Below, piece after piece: positions 35,121-43,149 of a stretch of DNA of 61,674 nucleotides (positions within the stretch are counted from its first letter, which is position 1; every line of letters begins with the position of its first letter). Below the pieces are notes generated by a model. That model did no database searches. It was not told the origin of the DNA and saw only the letters and a program-made list of their open reading frames with translations. This DNA is from Chlamydiota bacterium (GTDB lineage Bacteria; Chlamydiota; Chlamydiia; Chlamydiales; Parachlamydiaceae): contig JABDBC010000007.1 in NCBI GenBank assembly GCA_013288825.1, positions 1 to 61,674 of the forward strand. The letters are read 5' to 3'. A program made the translations under genes and the position numbers.

Positions 35121-35360
35121 AAAAACTCCTAAGATTTTGAGTGGATCAGAAACTGGCATTTTAATAATTGAATAGTTTTTACACAAGCCCGACTTTTGAG
35201 TTTGTGAAAGTTTTCGCGATCGTTCAGTCATAAGAAATCACATAATAAATTTTCAATTTTCTGCAATTGGATTTCGTTTCTGTGCTTACTTATACAGGAA
35301 ATATTTGTTCAATATTTACCCGTAAATCTTTCGTAAATTTTAGCAGAAACTTCATAAGCT

Positions 35361-35496
35361 TTAACTTTTTTTCTTACGAACCCATTTGGAAGAGGTAAGT
35401 GATCCAATGTTTTCAATTAACCCATCCCGTCTCATGTTTCCAAGTAAAATAATTGTCTCTAAAATATCCTGGACTTATACTCGTAGCTGCTGCCAT
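35361..35496 (-). pseudogene. Possible small frameshifted gene
   Basis: An ATG at 35496 follows a strong AAGGAG site and encodes MAAATSISPGYFRDN before a TGA at 35413. Dropping one base near codon 8 would join MAAATSI to a longer frame, VQDILETIILLGN...SSKWVRKKKS, ending at 35361. This looks like a small basic protein broken by a one-base change, or a 27-residue peptide. I do not recognise it. The rest of 35121-35565 shows nothing clear. Confidence 0.3.
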
Positions 35497-35565
35497 AAAA
35501 GACTCCTTGTTTTAGTTTAAACGTATTAAATAGCCCCCAAATCGAGTTAATATCTCATTGAAATT

Positions 35566-36792
35566 ATGAAGAATTTAAATCTTGTGTCTAAAATATTTTT
35601 CGCTGGACGTATCTTATGCAGCCCCCTGGAGGCACTTTTTACCTTACTGATCTTTATTGCAAACGCGGAGCTAAATGCTAGCTTATTGCAGCTAACCATC
35701 ATTGCAATCATTAAACCGACAACTTCTCTTGTTGCTTATTACGTTAATGCCAATTTCTTAAAGCATGGATGCCGCGCAAGATCTTATTTAATCTCCCTTA
35801 ATATGTTGGGGGCTTTGCCATGCCTGTTGTTTCCATTCGTTAACAATACCTGGTTTTTCATTGCCTCTTATGCCCTTTTCATGGCTACGCGGCGAGCCAG
35901 TTATCCCATTTGGGCCGAAGTTTTGAAAATTAATTTTCCCTTGCAATCCATCAGCAACATAGTGTCGAAGGGAATTTCTATAAATTATACAGTCATAATC
36001 TTCATACCGCTTATTTTGTCTTTTTGGATGGATCTGGATCATGCAATCTGGAAGTTTTTATTTGTGCTGCTTGGCCTTTTTCAAATTTTGTATAGCGTTA
36101 TTCTTTTAAGATTGGAAACTATTTTTCAAGCCTCAGAACAATATGAAGGGGGTTATTCAGCACTGATAGCACCAATAATAAAAAGTTGGCAGTTATTGCG
36201 AAAGCAGCCAGAGTTTGCAAAGTATCTCATGCTGTTTTTTTGCGGGGGTGTTGGAATCGTCACCCTGCAACCCATGCTCCCCATTTTCTTTAAGGAGAGC
36301 TTAAATCTATCTTATAAGGAACTGACTTTTGCCTTCAGTTGTTGCAAGGGGGTAGCCTTCCTTGCGACAGCACCTTTGTGGGCTCATTGGGTCAATCGAG
36401 TTTCTCTCTATCTATTCAACGGGTGCATCAATCTTTGCTCGTGTTTATTTATGTTAGCACTACTGTTCTCACAAATATCTGTCAGCTTGGTGTTTTTCGC
36501 ATATCTCATTTATGGGGTCATGCAAGCTGGGTGTGAACTTAGCTGGAATCTTTCTGGTCCCATATTTGCTCGCGAAAATGAGAGCACTTCACATTCTGGA
36601 TTAAATCTTGCTTTGGTGGGTGTGAGGGGTTGTATTTGCCCCCTTCTGGGACAATTGATTTTTTGGCATTCGAATGCCTCTGTTGTTTTGATTTTTGCAT
36701 TAGGAATTTGTTTGTTCGCTTTGGTGTATGCTTTGTGGCTTGATCATAGCTTGAAATCGACTCATACGGTTGTTAAGGATCTATCAACATGA
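35566..36792 (+). CDS. MFS-like transporter
   Basis: An integral membrane protein of 408 residues with 11-12 hydrophobic segments in two halves separated by a hydrophilic loop near residues 185-215 (RLETIFQASEQYEGGYSA). The layout and MFS-type loop motifs (YPIWAEVLK, AHWVNRVSLYLFNGC) suggest a major facilitator superfamily carrier. The substrate cannot be read. Although it lies about 3.5 kb upstream of lanB it is on the other strand, with comM and the SH3b gene between, so I do not assign it as the lanthipeptide exporter. The start is the first ATG of the frame; no strong ribosome site is visible. Confidence 0.7.
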   Translation: MKNLNLVSKIFFAGRILCSPLEALFTLLIFIANAELNASLLQLTIIAIIKPTTSLVAYYVNANFLKHGCRARSYLISLNMLGALPCLLFPFVNNTWFFIASYALFMATRRASYPIWAEVLKINFPLQSISNIVSKGISINYTVIIFIPLILSFWMDLDHAIWKFLFVLLGLFQILYSVILLRLETIFQASEQYEGGYSALIAPIIKSWQLLRKQPEFAKYLMLFFCGGVGIVTLQPMLPIFFKESLNLSYKELTFAFSCCKGVAFLATAPLWAHWVNRVSLYLFNGCINLCSCLFMLALLFSQISVSLVFFAYLIYGVMQAGCELSWNLSGPIFARENESTSHSGLNLALVGVRGCICPLLGQLIFWHSNASVVLIFALGICLFALVYALWLDHSLKSTHTVVKDLST

Positions 36793-36844
36793 TCGATTTT
36801 TGTTGACTAACTGCTTTGGCATATGAAGCGCAGCAAATAATAGA

Positions 36845-36983
36845 CGTTGCAAACAGCCCGGAGGGCCTGTTCATGTAATAGCCCAGGCTGAAGCTCCCCG
36901 GAGGGGTCAGTGAAGCCTGGGATAGCATCACCCTAGCACACCGTCCCGGAGGGCCGGTACCAAGTCAATCTCCGTTCTTAGGA
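36845..36983. repeat. Element C, single right arm
   Basis: Contains GCAAACAGCCCGGAGGGCCT, then GGCTGAAGCTCCCCGGAGGGG, and the end GGGCCGGTACCAAG, matching about 14641-14783. The left arm is absent. It lies between the MFS gene and hicA; 36984-37134 shows nothing recognisable. Confidence 0.85.
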
Positions 36984-37134
36984 TAAAGTCAGATAGAGAG
37001 AAAAATTTTGAGGATAGAATTAAGGCAAAGAAAATTATGAAAAAACATACCAAAGAAAAGCTTGCTCAGCTTGTCAGAATTAGAGCCTGGATGTATGCTG
37101 GAATTTAAAAAAAATGATGGTTTGGTAACAATCC

Positions 37135-37163
37135 TTGACTTTACCAAATGAATTTGGTAAGAT
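37135..37163 (+). promoter_or_regulatory. hicAB promoter with operator dyad
   Basis: TTGACT (37135-37140) and TAAGAT (37158-37163) are 17 nt apart. The spacer is the palindrome TTACCAAATGAATTTGGTAA (37141-37160), with 9-bp perfect arms. A half-site TTTGGTAA lies at about 37120. This is a good candidate for HicB-mediated autoregulation. Confidence 0.75.
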
Positions 37164-37183
37164 AAAGATATACTATGGAGGCG

Positions 37184-37376
37184 ATGGTGCCTATCAGCGG
37201 AAAAGAAATGCGGAAGCTCTTTTATAAAGCAGGTTATGAACTTGTCCCAGGAGCAGGAAAAGGGAGTCATTGGAAATTGAGTAAGGGAAGCGAAACAGTG
37301 ATCATTCCTAATCATAAAGAACTTAAAGATAGGGACTGAGCATGGTCTTAGAAAAAAATTAGAAGAAACAAAATAG
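37184..37376 (+). pseudogene. hicA: hicA toxin gene, frameshifted near its 3' end
   Basis: The ATG at 37184 encodes VPISGKEMRKLFYKAGYEL and PGAGKGSHWKL, a HicA mRNA interferase fold with the catalytic histidine (H29) in GSH. After NHKELK the frame reads DRD and stops at 37339. A one-base shift restores IGTEHGLRKKLEETK up to a TAG at 37376, just before hicB. HicA proteins normally end with such a KELKxGT...L helix. Either an insertion has inactivated the toxin or the C-terminal helix is lost but activity partly kept. An in-frame ATG at 37175 is an alternative start. Confidence 0.75.
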
Positions 37377-37390
37377 GAGGCCTTCTTTTT

Positions 37391-37822
37391 ATGAAATACC
37401 ATTTCAAGATACACAAAGAAGGTAAAGGTTTTTGGGCTGAGTGCATTGAATTATCAGGGTGCTTTACTGAAGCTGATTCGATTGAAGAACTCCGCGAGAA
37501 TATGCAAGAGGCTTTAAATCTTTATATCGAAGAACCAACGGATTCTAAGAAATTGGCCACTCTTCCTGACGACTCTATTTCTCCATCTCGTAGCATTGTA
37601 GAAGTTCAAGTAGATCCCTCGATCGCTTTTTCCTTTATGGTTAGGTACAACCGAATTCAGCAAGGTCTTACTCAACAAGAAGTTGCACATAAACTGGGAT
37701 TCGAAAATATTTATAGCTATCAAAGGCTGGAAAATAAAAAATGCAATCCGACGTTAAAGATCCTTTCTCAAATTAAAAAGATCTTTCCCAATTTCTCGGT
37801 AGATTTTGCCATAGGTTGTTAA
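37391..37822 (+). CDS. hicB: HicB antitoxin with C-terminal HTH
   Basis: A 143-residue HicB antitoxin. The N-terminal HicB_lk domain is recognisable by KYHFKIHKEGKGFWAECIEL, SGCFTEADSIEELRENMQEA and LNLYIEEP. The C-terminal XRE-type helix-turn-helix (RIQQGLTQQEVAHKLGFENI) would bind the operator dyad at 37141-37160. The ribosome site AGGAGG is strong. It follows the frameshifted hicA by 14 bp from the restored stop. It overlaps the convergent phosphate transporter gene by 4 bp. Antitoxin assignment is firm; whether it still has a toxin to neutralise depends on the hicA frameshift. Confidence 0.92.
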   Translation: MKYHFKIHKEGKGFWAECIELSGCFTEADSIEELRENMQEALNLYIEEPTDSKKLATLPDDSISPSRSIVEVQVDPSIAFSFMVRYNRIQQGLTQQEVAHKLGFENIYSYQRLENKKCNPTLKILSQIKKIFPNFSVDFAIGC

Positions 37823-39234
37823 AACGACTGCAGCAAATAAAAGAAAGCCACAGTGATTGCTGCGCTGATTGGAATTGTCACAATCCAAGAAATGACAATG
37901 TCACGCATCGTCGAAAGATCTAATGCCTCAATCCCACGCGCCAAACCAACACCAATAACCGACCCCACTAACGTATGCGTTGTGGAAATAGGCATCCCTA
38001 AACGGGAAGCTGCCAAAATCGTAAAAGCAGCTCCAAACTCTGCTGCAAACCCACGCGTCGGCGTTAACTCTGTAATTTTTTTCCCAATTGTCAGTATGAC
38101 GCGCCATCCCCAAGTCGCCAGGCCAATCACAATGCCCACGCCACCAAGTCCTAAAGCCCATGTAGGCACATGGGGTTGAACATTGACAACTCCGGTATTG
38201 AGGATGTCGATAGCAGCTGATAGTGGGCCGATCGCGTTTGCAACATCGTTTGCACCGTGTGCAAATGCCATTAAACATGCGCTTAAAATTTGCAAATATC
38301 CAAAAATCTTCTCGACGACCATATATTCTTGGCTCATCGGTCGATTTTCTTGCTTTGGCTTCAGGGACTCTGAAAGAGCATCAAGTTCCTCCAAAAGTTG
38401 GGATACTTGATATTGTGTTTGCCCTCTGGATGTAACTTGGACCTGCTGCAGATGTTTCTTCGCCTTTTCAAGACCGGTGTACACTTCATCGTGATAGGGA
38501 TGCTCTTGAGCTTTTACAGGGATGTCCTTTATCCGTTGCACTAAAAATCGACTAATGATGGCCCCAGTTACTCCGATGGCAAGACAAATAACAATTGATT
38601 GGACAAAATCAAGATTTCCTGGAAGGTTTTGCAGCCCTTTGAAGAGCAAGATCATCGAAAGGATTGTCAGAACGATAAAAACTAAAATCGGAGTGAGCTT
38701 TTTAGCTTTAGCGACAGGATTTTCAGTATACAGAATCTGTCGTCGCAGCGTTGTGAAGATAACATAGGAAATGATCCCTCCGAATATGGGAGAAAGGATC
38801 CAGCTGGAGACGATAAATCCAACATTGCTCCACTGAATGGCGTCGATGCCGCCAACGATGGCTCCAAAACCAATGACGCTGCCGACAATGGCATGCGTTG
38901 TCGAAACAGGCCATCCGTAATAGGAGGCAATTTGCAACCAGGCGCCAGTGGCAAGAAGGGCAGCTAACATGCCGTCAACAAGTTGTAAGGGGACATCGGA
39001 GAAAATTTCAGCTTTTATGATACCGCTTTGTAGTGTTGCAGATACATGAGAACCAAAGAAGAAGGAGCCAGAGAACTCAAGAATGGCAGCGATGAAGATC
39101 GCTTGCTTAAGCGTCAGAGCTCCCGAACCAACAGAAGTTCCCATCGCATTCGCCACATCATTGGCACCAATGTTCCAGGCCATATAGAAGCCTGCGACAA
39201 GCGTCAATACAAGTAGGATCGATTCGGTGGGCAT
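37819..39234 (-). CDS. pit: PiT family inorganic phosphate transporter
   Basis: A low-affinity phosphate (metal-phosphate) symporter of the inner membrane. The 471-residue protein has about ten membrane segments in two homologous halves, each with the family signature: NIGANDVANAMGTSVGSGAL with YYGWPVSTTHAIVGSVIG in the first, and AHGANDVANAIGPLSA with MPISTTHTLVGSVIG in the second. The central cytoplasmic loop (VKAQEHPYHDEVYTGLEKAK) is charged. It starts 2 bp after its regulatory partner (DUF47), so the two form an operon; pit-DUF47 pairs are widespread. Confidence 0.96.
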   Translation of the reverse strand: MPTESILLVLTLVAGFYMAWNIGANDVANAMGTSVGSGALTLKQAIFIAAILEFSGSFFFGSHVSATLQSGIIKAEIFSDVPLQLVDGMLAALLATGAWLQIASYYGWPVSTTHAIVGSVIGFGAIVGGIDAIQWSNVGFIVSSWILSPIFGGIISYVIFTTLRRQILYTENPVAKAKKLTPILVFIVLTILSMILLFKGLQNLPGNLDFVQSIVICLAIGVTGAIISRFLVQRIKDIPVKAQEHPYHDEVYTGLEKAKKHLQQVQVTSRGQTQYQVSQLLEELDALSESLKPKQENRPMSQEYMVVEKIFGYLQILSACLMAFAHGANDVANAIGPLSAAIDILNTGVVNVQPHVPTWALGLGGVGIVIGLATWGWRVILTIGKKITELTPTRGFAAEFGAAFTILAASRLGMPISTTHTLVGSVIGVGLARGIEALDLSTMRDIVISWIVTIPISAAITVAFFYLLQSF

Positions 39235-39236
39235 TG

Positions 39237-39962
39237 TTATTTTAACTCCAGTGTCATCCGAACGCGATAGGCTAAGTTTTCAGAAAGGTTGGAGATCGAG
39301 GCAATAGTTTGGAATATTTTCTGCCAAAGATCAAAAGAGGAATAGCTCATTTCGTCGTCAGATCGGAAAAGTTTTTTTAATAAAATGCGCTGAAGCAAAT
39401 CGACTTCGTGTTCTTTGAAAGCGACATTGTCGACCATGGACCGTACTTTTTGGGCTTCGATGCCTCCAAATGATGATTCAAGCAGTTCATGGATCTCTTT
39501 GATGATCAAGTGGGCGCCATTGAAAGCTTCAATATTCTTTTGAAGAAATAGATGAAAGTCCTCTTTAAATTGCTCTGGAAGCTTGAGGGGTTTTAATGTT
39601 GTTAAGACAGCGATGTCTTCAGCAGCATCAGCCAGGCGATCTTGAATGGTTAGTATATCAAGGAGGTGGGTGCGATCGACAGGGAGAAACAGAGTTTTGG
39701 GGAGATGGTTGCGGATATCATTTTTTGTTAAATCGGCTTGGTGTTCGACGTCAGAGATTCTATTTGCGATTGTCTCGACTTTTTCAAATTCTTGTTTTTC
39801 TAGCGCTTCAAATAGATCGGGAAGAAGTTGAATGCAGGTGACGACCTTTTCCATATGGGATTGCAAAGGGAGAAATGGGGAGCGTCCAAAAAGATTCAAA
39901 ATGGGCGATAACATATTTGATGCCATTGGATTTGGATAAGTACAATAGTTAGAATAGAGCAA
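39237..39962 (-). CDS. DUF47 (PhoU-like) phosphate transport accessory protein
   Basis: A cytosolic four-helix PhoU-like protein of the DUF47 family, almost always encoded with a PiT transporter and thought to regulate it. The signature helices are visible: ANRISDVEHQADLTKNDIRN, LLDILTIQDRLADAAEDIAV and VDNVAFKEHEVDLLQRILLK. The acidic E/DxxxD pairs bind metal in PhoU relatives. The frame opens at 39962 with a 12-residue tail (MLYSNYCTYPNP). The ATG at 39926 (MASNMLSPIL) is nearer the family start, although neither has a strong ribosome site. It lies immediately upstream of pit. Confidence 0.92.
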   Translation of the reverse strand: MLYSNYCTYPNPMASNMLSPILNLFGRSPFLPLQSHMEKVVTCIQLLPDLFEALEKQEFEKVETIANRISDVEHQADLTKNDIRNHLPKTLFLPVDRTHLLDILTIQDRLADAAEDIAVLTTLKPLKLPEQFKEDFHLFLQKNIEAFNGAHLIIKEIHELLESSFGGIEAQKVRSMVDNVAFKEHEVDLLQRILLKKLFRSDDEMSYSSFDLWQKIFQTIASISNLSENLAYRVRMTLELK

Positions 39963-40021
39963 AAGTGAATTTAAGGAAAGGAATAGTGCCGGGCTCAGAG
40001 CAATGGAAAATTAGGACAATC

Positions 40022-40058
40022 ATATCTTATTGTCTTAAATACGACAATAAGATATAAT
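40022..40058 (+). promoter_or_regulatory. Promoter and operator of the RHH/Doc module
   Basis: TTGTCT (40030-40035) and TATAAT (40053-40058) are separated by 17 nt. Perfect 13-bp arms ATATCTTATTGTC and GACAATAAGATAT (40022-40034 and 40043-40055) overlap both boxes. This arrangement fits repression by the antitoxin. Confidence 0.8.
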
Positions 40059-40077
40059 AAATGTTAGGAGGTGCCAT

Positions 40078-40317
40078 ATGAGCGCACACAAAGATGATAT
40101 TCGTTTCACATTTGATTGCCCTGTCCACTTGCATGCTGCTGCGAAGATGAAGGCTTCTGCCTTGCATCAAAGCATGAAAGATTATTTCATTGGATTATTG
40201 GCAAAAGATGTCGTGAAAAATCCACCGAAATTTCTAAACGACAAATCCTTCAGAAAAGAACTTAAGAAAATTCTTCAAGACGACGCCGAACTGATGCAAA
40301 AGTTATCTAATCGATGA
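40078..40317 (+). CDS. Antitoxin of a Doc-type module (probable ribbon-helix-helix)
   Basis: A 79-residue protein whose N-terminus (DDIRFTFDCPVHLHAAAKMK) resembles a ribbon-helix-helix DNA-binding strand and helix, followed by a charged C-terminal tail (FRKELKKILQDDAELMQKL) suited to wrapping a toxin. It has an AGGAGG ribosome site and a 13-bp operator dyad in its promoter. Its stop overlaps the start of the Doc-like toxin gene by 4 bp (ATGA). The antitoxin role is inferred from this arrangement; the fold assignment is moderate. It is not a close match to the classical Phd antitoxin. Confidence 0.75.
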   Translation: MSAHKDDIRFTFDCPVHLHAAAKMKASALHQSMKDYFIGLLAKDVVKNPPKFLNDKSFRKELKKILQDDAELMQKLSNR

Positions 40318-40691
40318 TTTACTTATCCTTTGAGCAAGTAATAGAGATACATGAAGCCATGATCGACCAATTTGGTGGGCTACCTGGTATTCGAGAAATA
40401 GGATTATTAGAATCCGCTGTGGTCGCTCCGATGATGGCTGTTTTTGGCGAAGATCTGCATAAAACTGTATACGATAAGGCAGCTGCATACCTTTTCTATA
40501 TTGCGAAAAACCATTCCTTTCTTGATGGAAACAAAAGAACTGCTTCAGCGACTGCTCTCGCTTTTCTCAGGGCTAACGGCGAAAAGCCTCAATATGATGT
40601 GAATGATTTTCTAGAATTTGTTATTATGGTCGCTGAAGGGAAAACTGATCTTAGGCACATCAGTAACTATTTCAAGAATATTTGCTCTTAA
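40314..40691 (+). CDS. doc: Doc/Fic-family toxin
   Basis: A death-on-curing toxin, a minimal Fic fold that phosphorylates EF-Tu in the characterised P1 homologue. The 125-residue protein carries the catalytic motif HSFLDGNKRTASA, in which the histidine, acidic residue, Asn and Arg correspond to HxFx(D/E)xNKR of Doc. The N-terminus (YLSFEQVIEIHEAMIDQFGG) and IGLLESAVVAP are typical of Doc toxins from many genomes. No inactivating change is visible, so the toxin is probably functional. It is translationally coupled to the upstream antitoxin through an ATGA overlap. Confidence 0.92.
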   Translation: MIYLSFEQVIEIHEAMIDQFGGLPGIREIGLLESAVVAPMMAVFGEDLHKTVYDKAAAYLFYIAKNHSFLDGNKRTASATALAFLRANGEKPQYDVNDFLEFVIMVAEGKTDLRHISNYFKNICS

Positions 40692-40715
40692 CCAACTTTT
40701 CATAAAAATGAGGGG

Positions 40716-40736
40716 GGTGCTGTTATGCAGAACCGT
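40716..40736. repeat. Family G fragment
   Basis: GTGCTGTTATGCAGAACCGTC is a short relic of the TTATGCGAGAACCGTCC sequence seen at 41-59 and 10802-10820. It lies between the doc gene and the convergent gene at 40762. Confidence 0.45.
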
Positions 40737-40761
40737 CCCTCACATACTTCATTTTTTATAC

Positions 40762-41268
40762 TTAGTTGCTTATTCGGGTCGCACTTTTGAAAACAGGAAC
40801 CCAGATTTCGCGAGTTTTTTGGATATTAGAAACATCTTCTGTTTGATAAGCTAACGTTATGCTTCCATTGTTGTTTACAAACACGCGGCCCCAACCATGG
40901 ATTTTTTCTTGTCCATTTTTCTTGGCAGTCCATTCATAGATTAAATCGTCTTTATTTTTCTCGACTGCCCATAAATCAATATTCATGCCTGGGTACATGC
41001 TAGAGATCCCTTTTTTAATAGAATCGGTATCATTGACATTTGATTGATAATGATTTGAATTGACTCCAAAAAATTCCTTCACCTGTTCTTTGTTAGAGCC
41101 TTTTGGAACATAAATTTCTGTTGTTCCTTTTTCATTTTGCAGTTGATCCGCAATTTCCCATTCTTTCGCAGAACGGGGCAATTGATACTCCACATTTTCA
41201 ATAGTTCCAGCAAAAGCTGAGGTCGTTATTAACGTACATAAATATATCAACGACATTAAATATTTCAT
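40762..41268 (-). CDS. Secreted hypothetical protein
   Basis: A 168-residue protein with an N-terminal signal peptide (MKYLMSLIYLCTLITTSAFA, probable cleavage before GTIEN). The mature part has no membrane segment and no cysteine motif. It reads like a small beta-rich periplasmic domain (EIYVPKGSNKEQVKEFFGV, GWGRVFVNNNGSITLAYQTE). I do not recognise the family, and no enzyme motif is seen. It follows the cyclophilin gene by 14 bp on the same strand, so the two exported proteins may be co-expressed with asd upstream. The start choice is supported by the signal peptide. Confidence 0.7.
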   Translation of the reverse strand: MKYLMSLIYLCTLITTSAFAGTIENVEYQLPRSAKEWEIADQLQNEKGTTEIYVPKGSNKEQVKEFFGVNSNHYQSNVNDTDSIKKGISSMYPGMNIDLWAVEKNKDDLIYEWTAKKNGQEKIHGWGRVFVNNNGSITLAYQTEDVSNIQKTREIWVPVFKSATRISN

Positions 41269-41282
41269 AAAAAATCGCTTAT

Positions 41283-41939
41283 TTAAACTTGTTTTGCTTC
41301 TATAATTATTATGGGTGTAACGGGGACATCTTGATGCATGCTTTGAGTACTTGTTTTAGTTTTCAGAATTTTGTCGACGACATCCATTCCTTCAGTGACT
41401 TTACCAAAGACGGTGTAGCCATATCCTCGAGGTGTTTTTTCTTTAAAATTGAGAAAATCATTATTGACGCCATTGATAAAAAATTGCGCTGTCGCACTAT
41501 TGACATCGCCGGTTCTTGCCATGGCTACTGTGCCACGATCATTTTTCAAGCCGTTATCTGCTTCAATTTTGATGGGAGCATGGACGGTTTTTTGTTTCAT
41601 ATCTTTCGTGAAGCCGCCGCCTTGGATCATAAAGCCATCGATTACCCGATGAAAGATGGTGTCAGTAAAGTGCCCTTCATTGACATACGCTAGGAAGTTT
41701 TTCACGGTAATCGGGGCCTTTTCGGGATACAATTCTATTTTGATATCTCCCATGCTTGTCTTAAACAATACACTTGGATGTTGTTGTGATTGATCTTTCA
41801 TTATTTCTGAATCCTTTTCTTGGTCATCGGCATAGCCTGGATTAAAAAAGCTTATATTGAGAATGCACGCCAGTATAGCAAATCTCATCAAAAATGAACA
41901 TCTTATCTGTTGTAAAATCATAACTGCTCCTGTTTCCAC
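41283..41939 (-). CDS. ppiA: Cyclophilin-type peptidyl-prolyl isomerase, exported
   Basis: Catalyses proline cis-trans isomerisation during folding of exported proteins. The cyclophilin domain (residues about 50-215) shows IELYPEKAPITVKNFLAYV, FHRVIDGFMIQGGGFTKDM (active-site arginine in FHRV), ATAQFFINGVNND and GYTVFGKVTEGMDVVDKIL. A hydrophobic segment (MRFAILACILNISFFNPGYA) ahead of the domain is a signal sequence, so it acts in the periplasm. The frame opens at 41939, overlapping asd; the ATG at 41921 (MILQQ) or the one at MRFAIL are other candidate starts. It is co-directional with asd and probably in its operon. Confidence 0.93.
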   Translation of the reverse strand: METGAVMILQQIRCSFLMRFAILACILNISFFNPGYADDQEKDSEIMKDQSQQHPSVLFKTSMGDIKIELYPEKAPITVKNFLAYVNEGHFTDTIFHRVIDGFMIQGGGFTKDMKQKTVHAPIKIEADNGLKNDRGTVAMARTGDVNSATAQFFINGVNNDFLNFKEKTPRGYGYTVFGKVTEGMDVVDKILKTKTSTQSMHQDVPVTPIIIIEAKQV

Positions 41940-42958
41940 ATCAATTCTGCATTTAAAATCGCACCACCCGCAGCACCGCGAATCGTATTATGCGAGAGTA
42001 TGGTAAACTTATAATCAAAAATAGGACATTCTCTCAACCTTCCAATGCTTAGTGCCATTCCTTTATCCAAACAACGGTGTAATTTGGGCTGGGGAAAATT
42101 CTCCTGATGGAAGTAATAAATGGGTTTGAGTGGCGCTGTGGGAAGATTTAATCTTTGGGGTTCCGAAGCAAATCTTTCCCAGGCATCAATCATCTGTTCT
42201 TTAGTCGGTTTATTTTTAAATTTGATAGAGACACATTCGGTATGGCCATCATTTACTGCAACTCGGTTGCACTGTGCACTGATTTTGAAGGTTGTGTGCT
42301 CGATTCTATCATTTTGAAATTTCCCTAGTATTTTTAATGTCTCAGTTTCCATTTTGTGCTCCTCACCTTTGATGAGGGGGATGACATTATCCATGATGTC
42401 CAGGCTGGCAATACCGGGATATCCGGCTCCAGAGACTGCTTGCAGCGTCACAACGCTGACAGCTTCGATGCCAAACTGCTGTAATGGTTTCAACGCCATA
42501 ACTAAACCGATGGTGGAGCAGTTGGGATTAGTGACGATGCGTCCTTTGTGGGGCTGTGTGTGTGCAAGCGCAAGGTGATCTGGATTAACTTCAGGTACAA
42601 GCAGGGGCACATTAGAGTTCATTCGATGATTTCGTGCGTTAGAATGGACGATATATCCTGCTTCTGCAAAGGCGGTTTCAATGTCACCAGCGACTTCGGA
42701 ATCTAGTCCGGAAAACGCGATGGTGCATGGGTGGTCAAGATTTGGTTTACAAGGCTGTACAATCAAATTAGCGACATCTGATGGAATAGGCGTAGACATT
42801 AACCAGTTGACGGCTTCGCTATATTTTTTTCCAACGGAGCGTTCCGATGCTGCGACAGCAACGACTTGGAACCAAGGGTGGTTGTGAAGGAGTTTGATAA
42901 AGCGTTGGCCGACGCTTCCTGTGGCTCCTAGAATGGCTACAAGGATTTTTTTTGACAT
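41918..42958 (-). CDS. asd: Aspartate-semialdehyde dehydrogenase
   Basis: Reduces aspartyl phosphate to aspartate semialdehyde, the branch point for lysine, meso-diaminopimelate, threonine and methionine. The 346-residue protein has the N-terminal NADP-binding loop GATGSVGQRF and the catalytic cysteine C147 in NPNCSTIG. The sequence and LQAVSGAGYPG motif resemble the archaeal/fungal-type branch rather than the E. coli-type. In chlamydiae this enzyme feeds peptidoglycan-like DAP synthesis. The start is the ATG at 42958. Its end overlaps the start of ppiA, which implies co-transcription. Confidence 0.95.
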   Translation of the reverse strand: MSKKILVAILGATGSVGQRFIKLLHNHPWFQVVAVAASERSVGKKYSEAVNWLMSTPIPSDVANLIVQPCKPNLDHPCTIAFSGLDSEVAGDIETAFAEAGYIVHSNARNHRMNSNVPLLVPEVNPDHLALAHTQPHKGRIVTNPNCSTIGLVMALKPLQQFGIEAVSVVTLQAVSGAGYPGIASLDIMDNVIPLIKGEEHKMETETLKILGKFQNDRIEHTTFKISAQCNRVAVNDGHTECVSIKFKNKPTKEQMIDAWERFASEPQRLNLPTAPLKPIYYFHQENFPQPKLHRCLDKGMALSIGRLRECPIFDYKFTILSHNTIRGAAGGAILNAELMWKQEQL

Positions 42959-43017
42959 ATTGACACTCCAGATTTAACCAAATGGATCAGGCTAAGGCAG
43001 GCAACCACTCGGTAAGA

Positions 43018-43145
43018 TTTTTACCACAGAGATCACAGAGAACACTGAGAGAGAGGGGAGGAGAAGGATAGAAACTATGAGATTTCTTCAATTCCTTTCT
43101 CTTCTCCTTCTCTCTCCCTGTTCTCTGTGATCTCTGTGGTAAAAA
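43018..43145. repeat. Palindromic element E, copy 2
   Basis: A 128-bp inverted repeat, TTTTTACCACAGAGATCACA and TGTGATCTCTGTGGTAAAAA, with a GAGAGAGG-rich inner arm. It lies between pepA (ends 43150) and asd, both on the minus strand, and could act as a long intergenic hairpin. The inner arm differs from copies 1 and 3. Confidence 0.9.
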
Positions 43146-43149
43146 TATA

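Noticed and set aside
35566-36792. MFS-like transporter as the lanthipeptide exporter
   Set aside because: It is on the opposite strand, separated by comM and the SH3b gene, and class I peptides usually use ABC exporters. It is left as an unassigned transporter.
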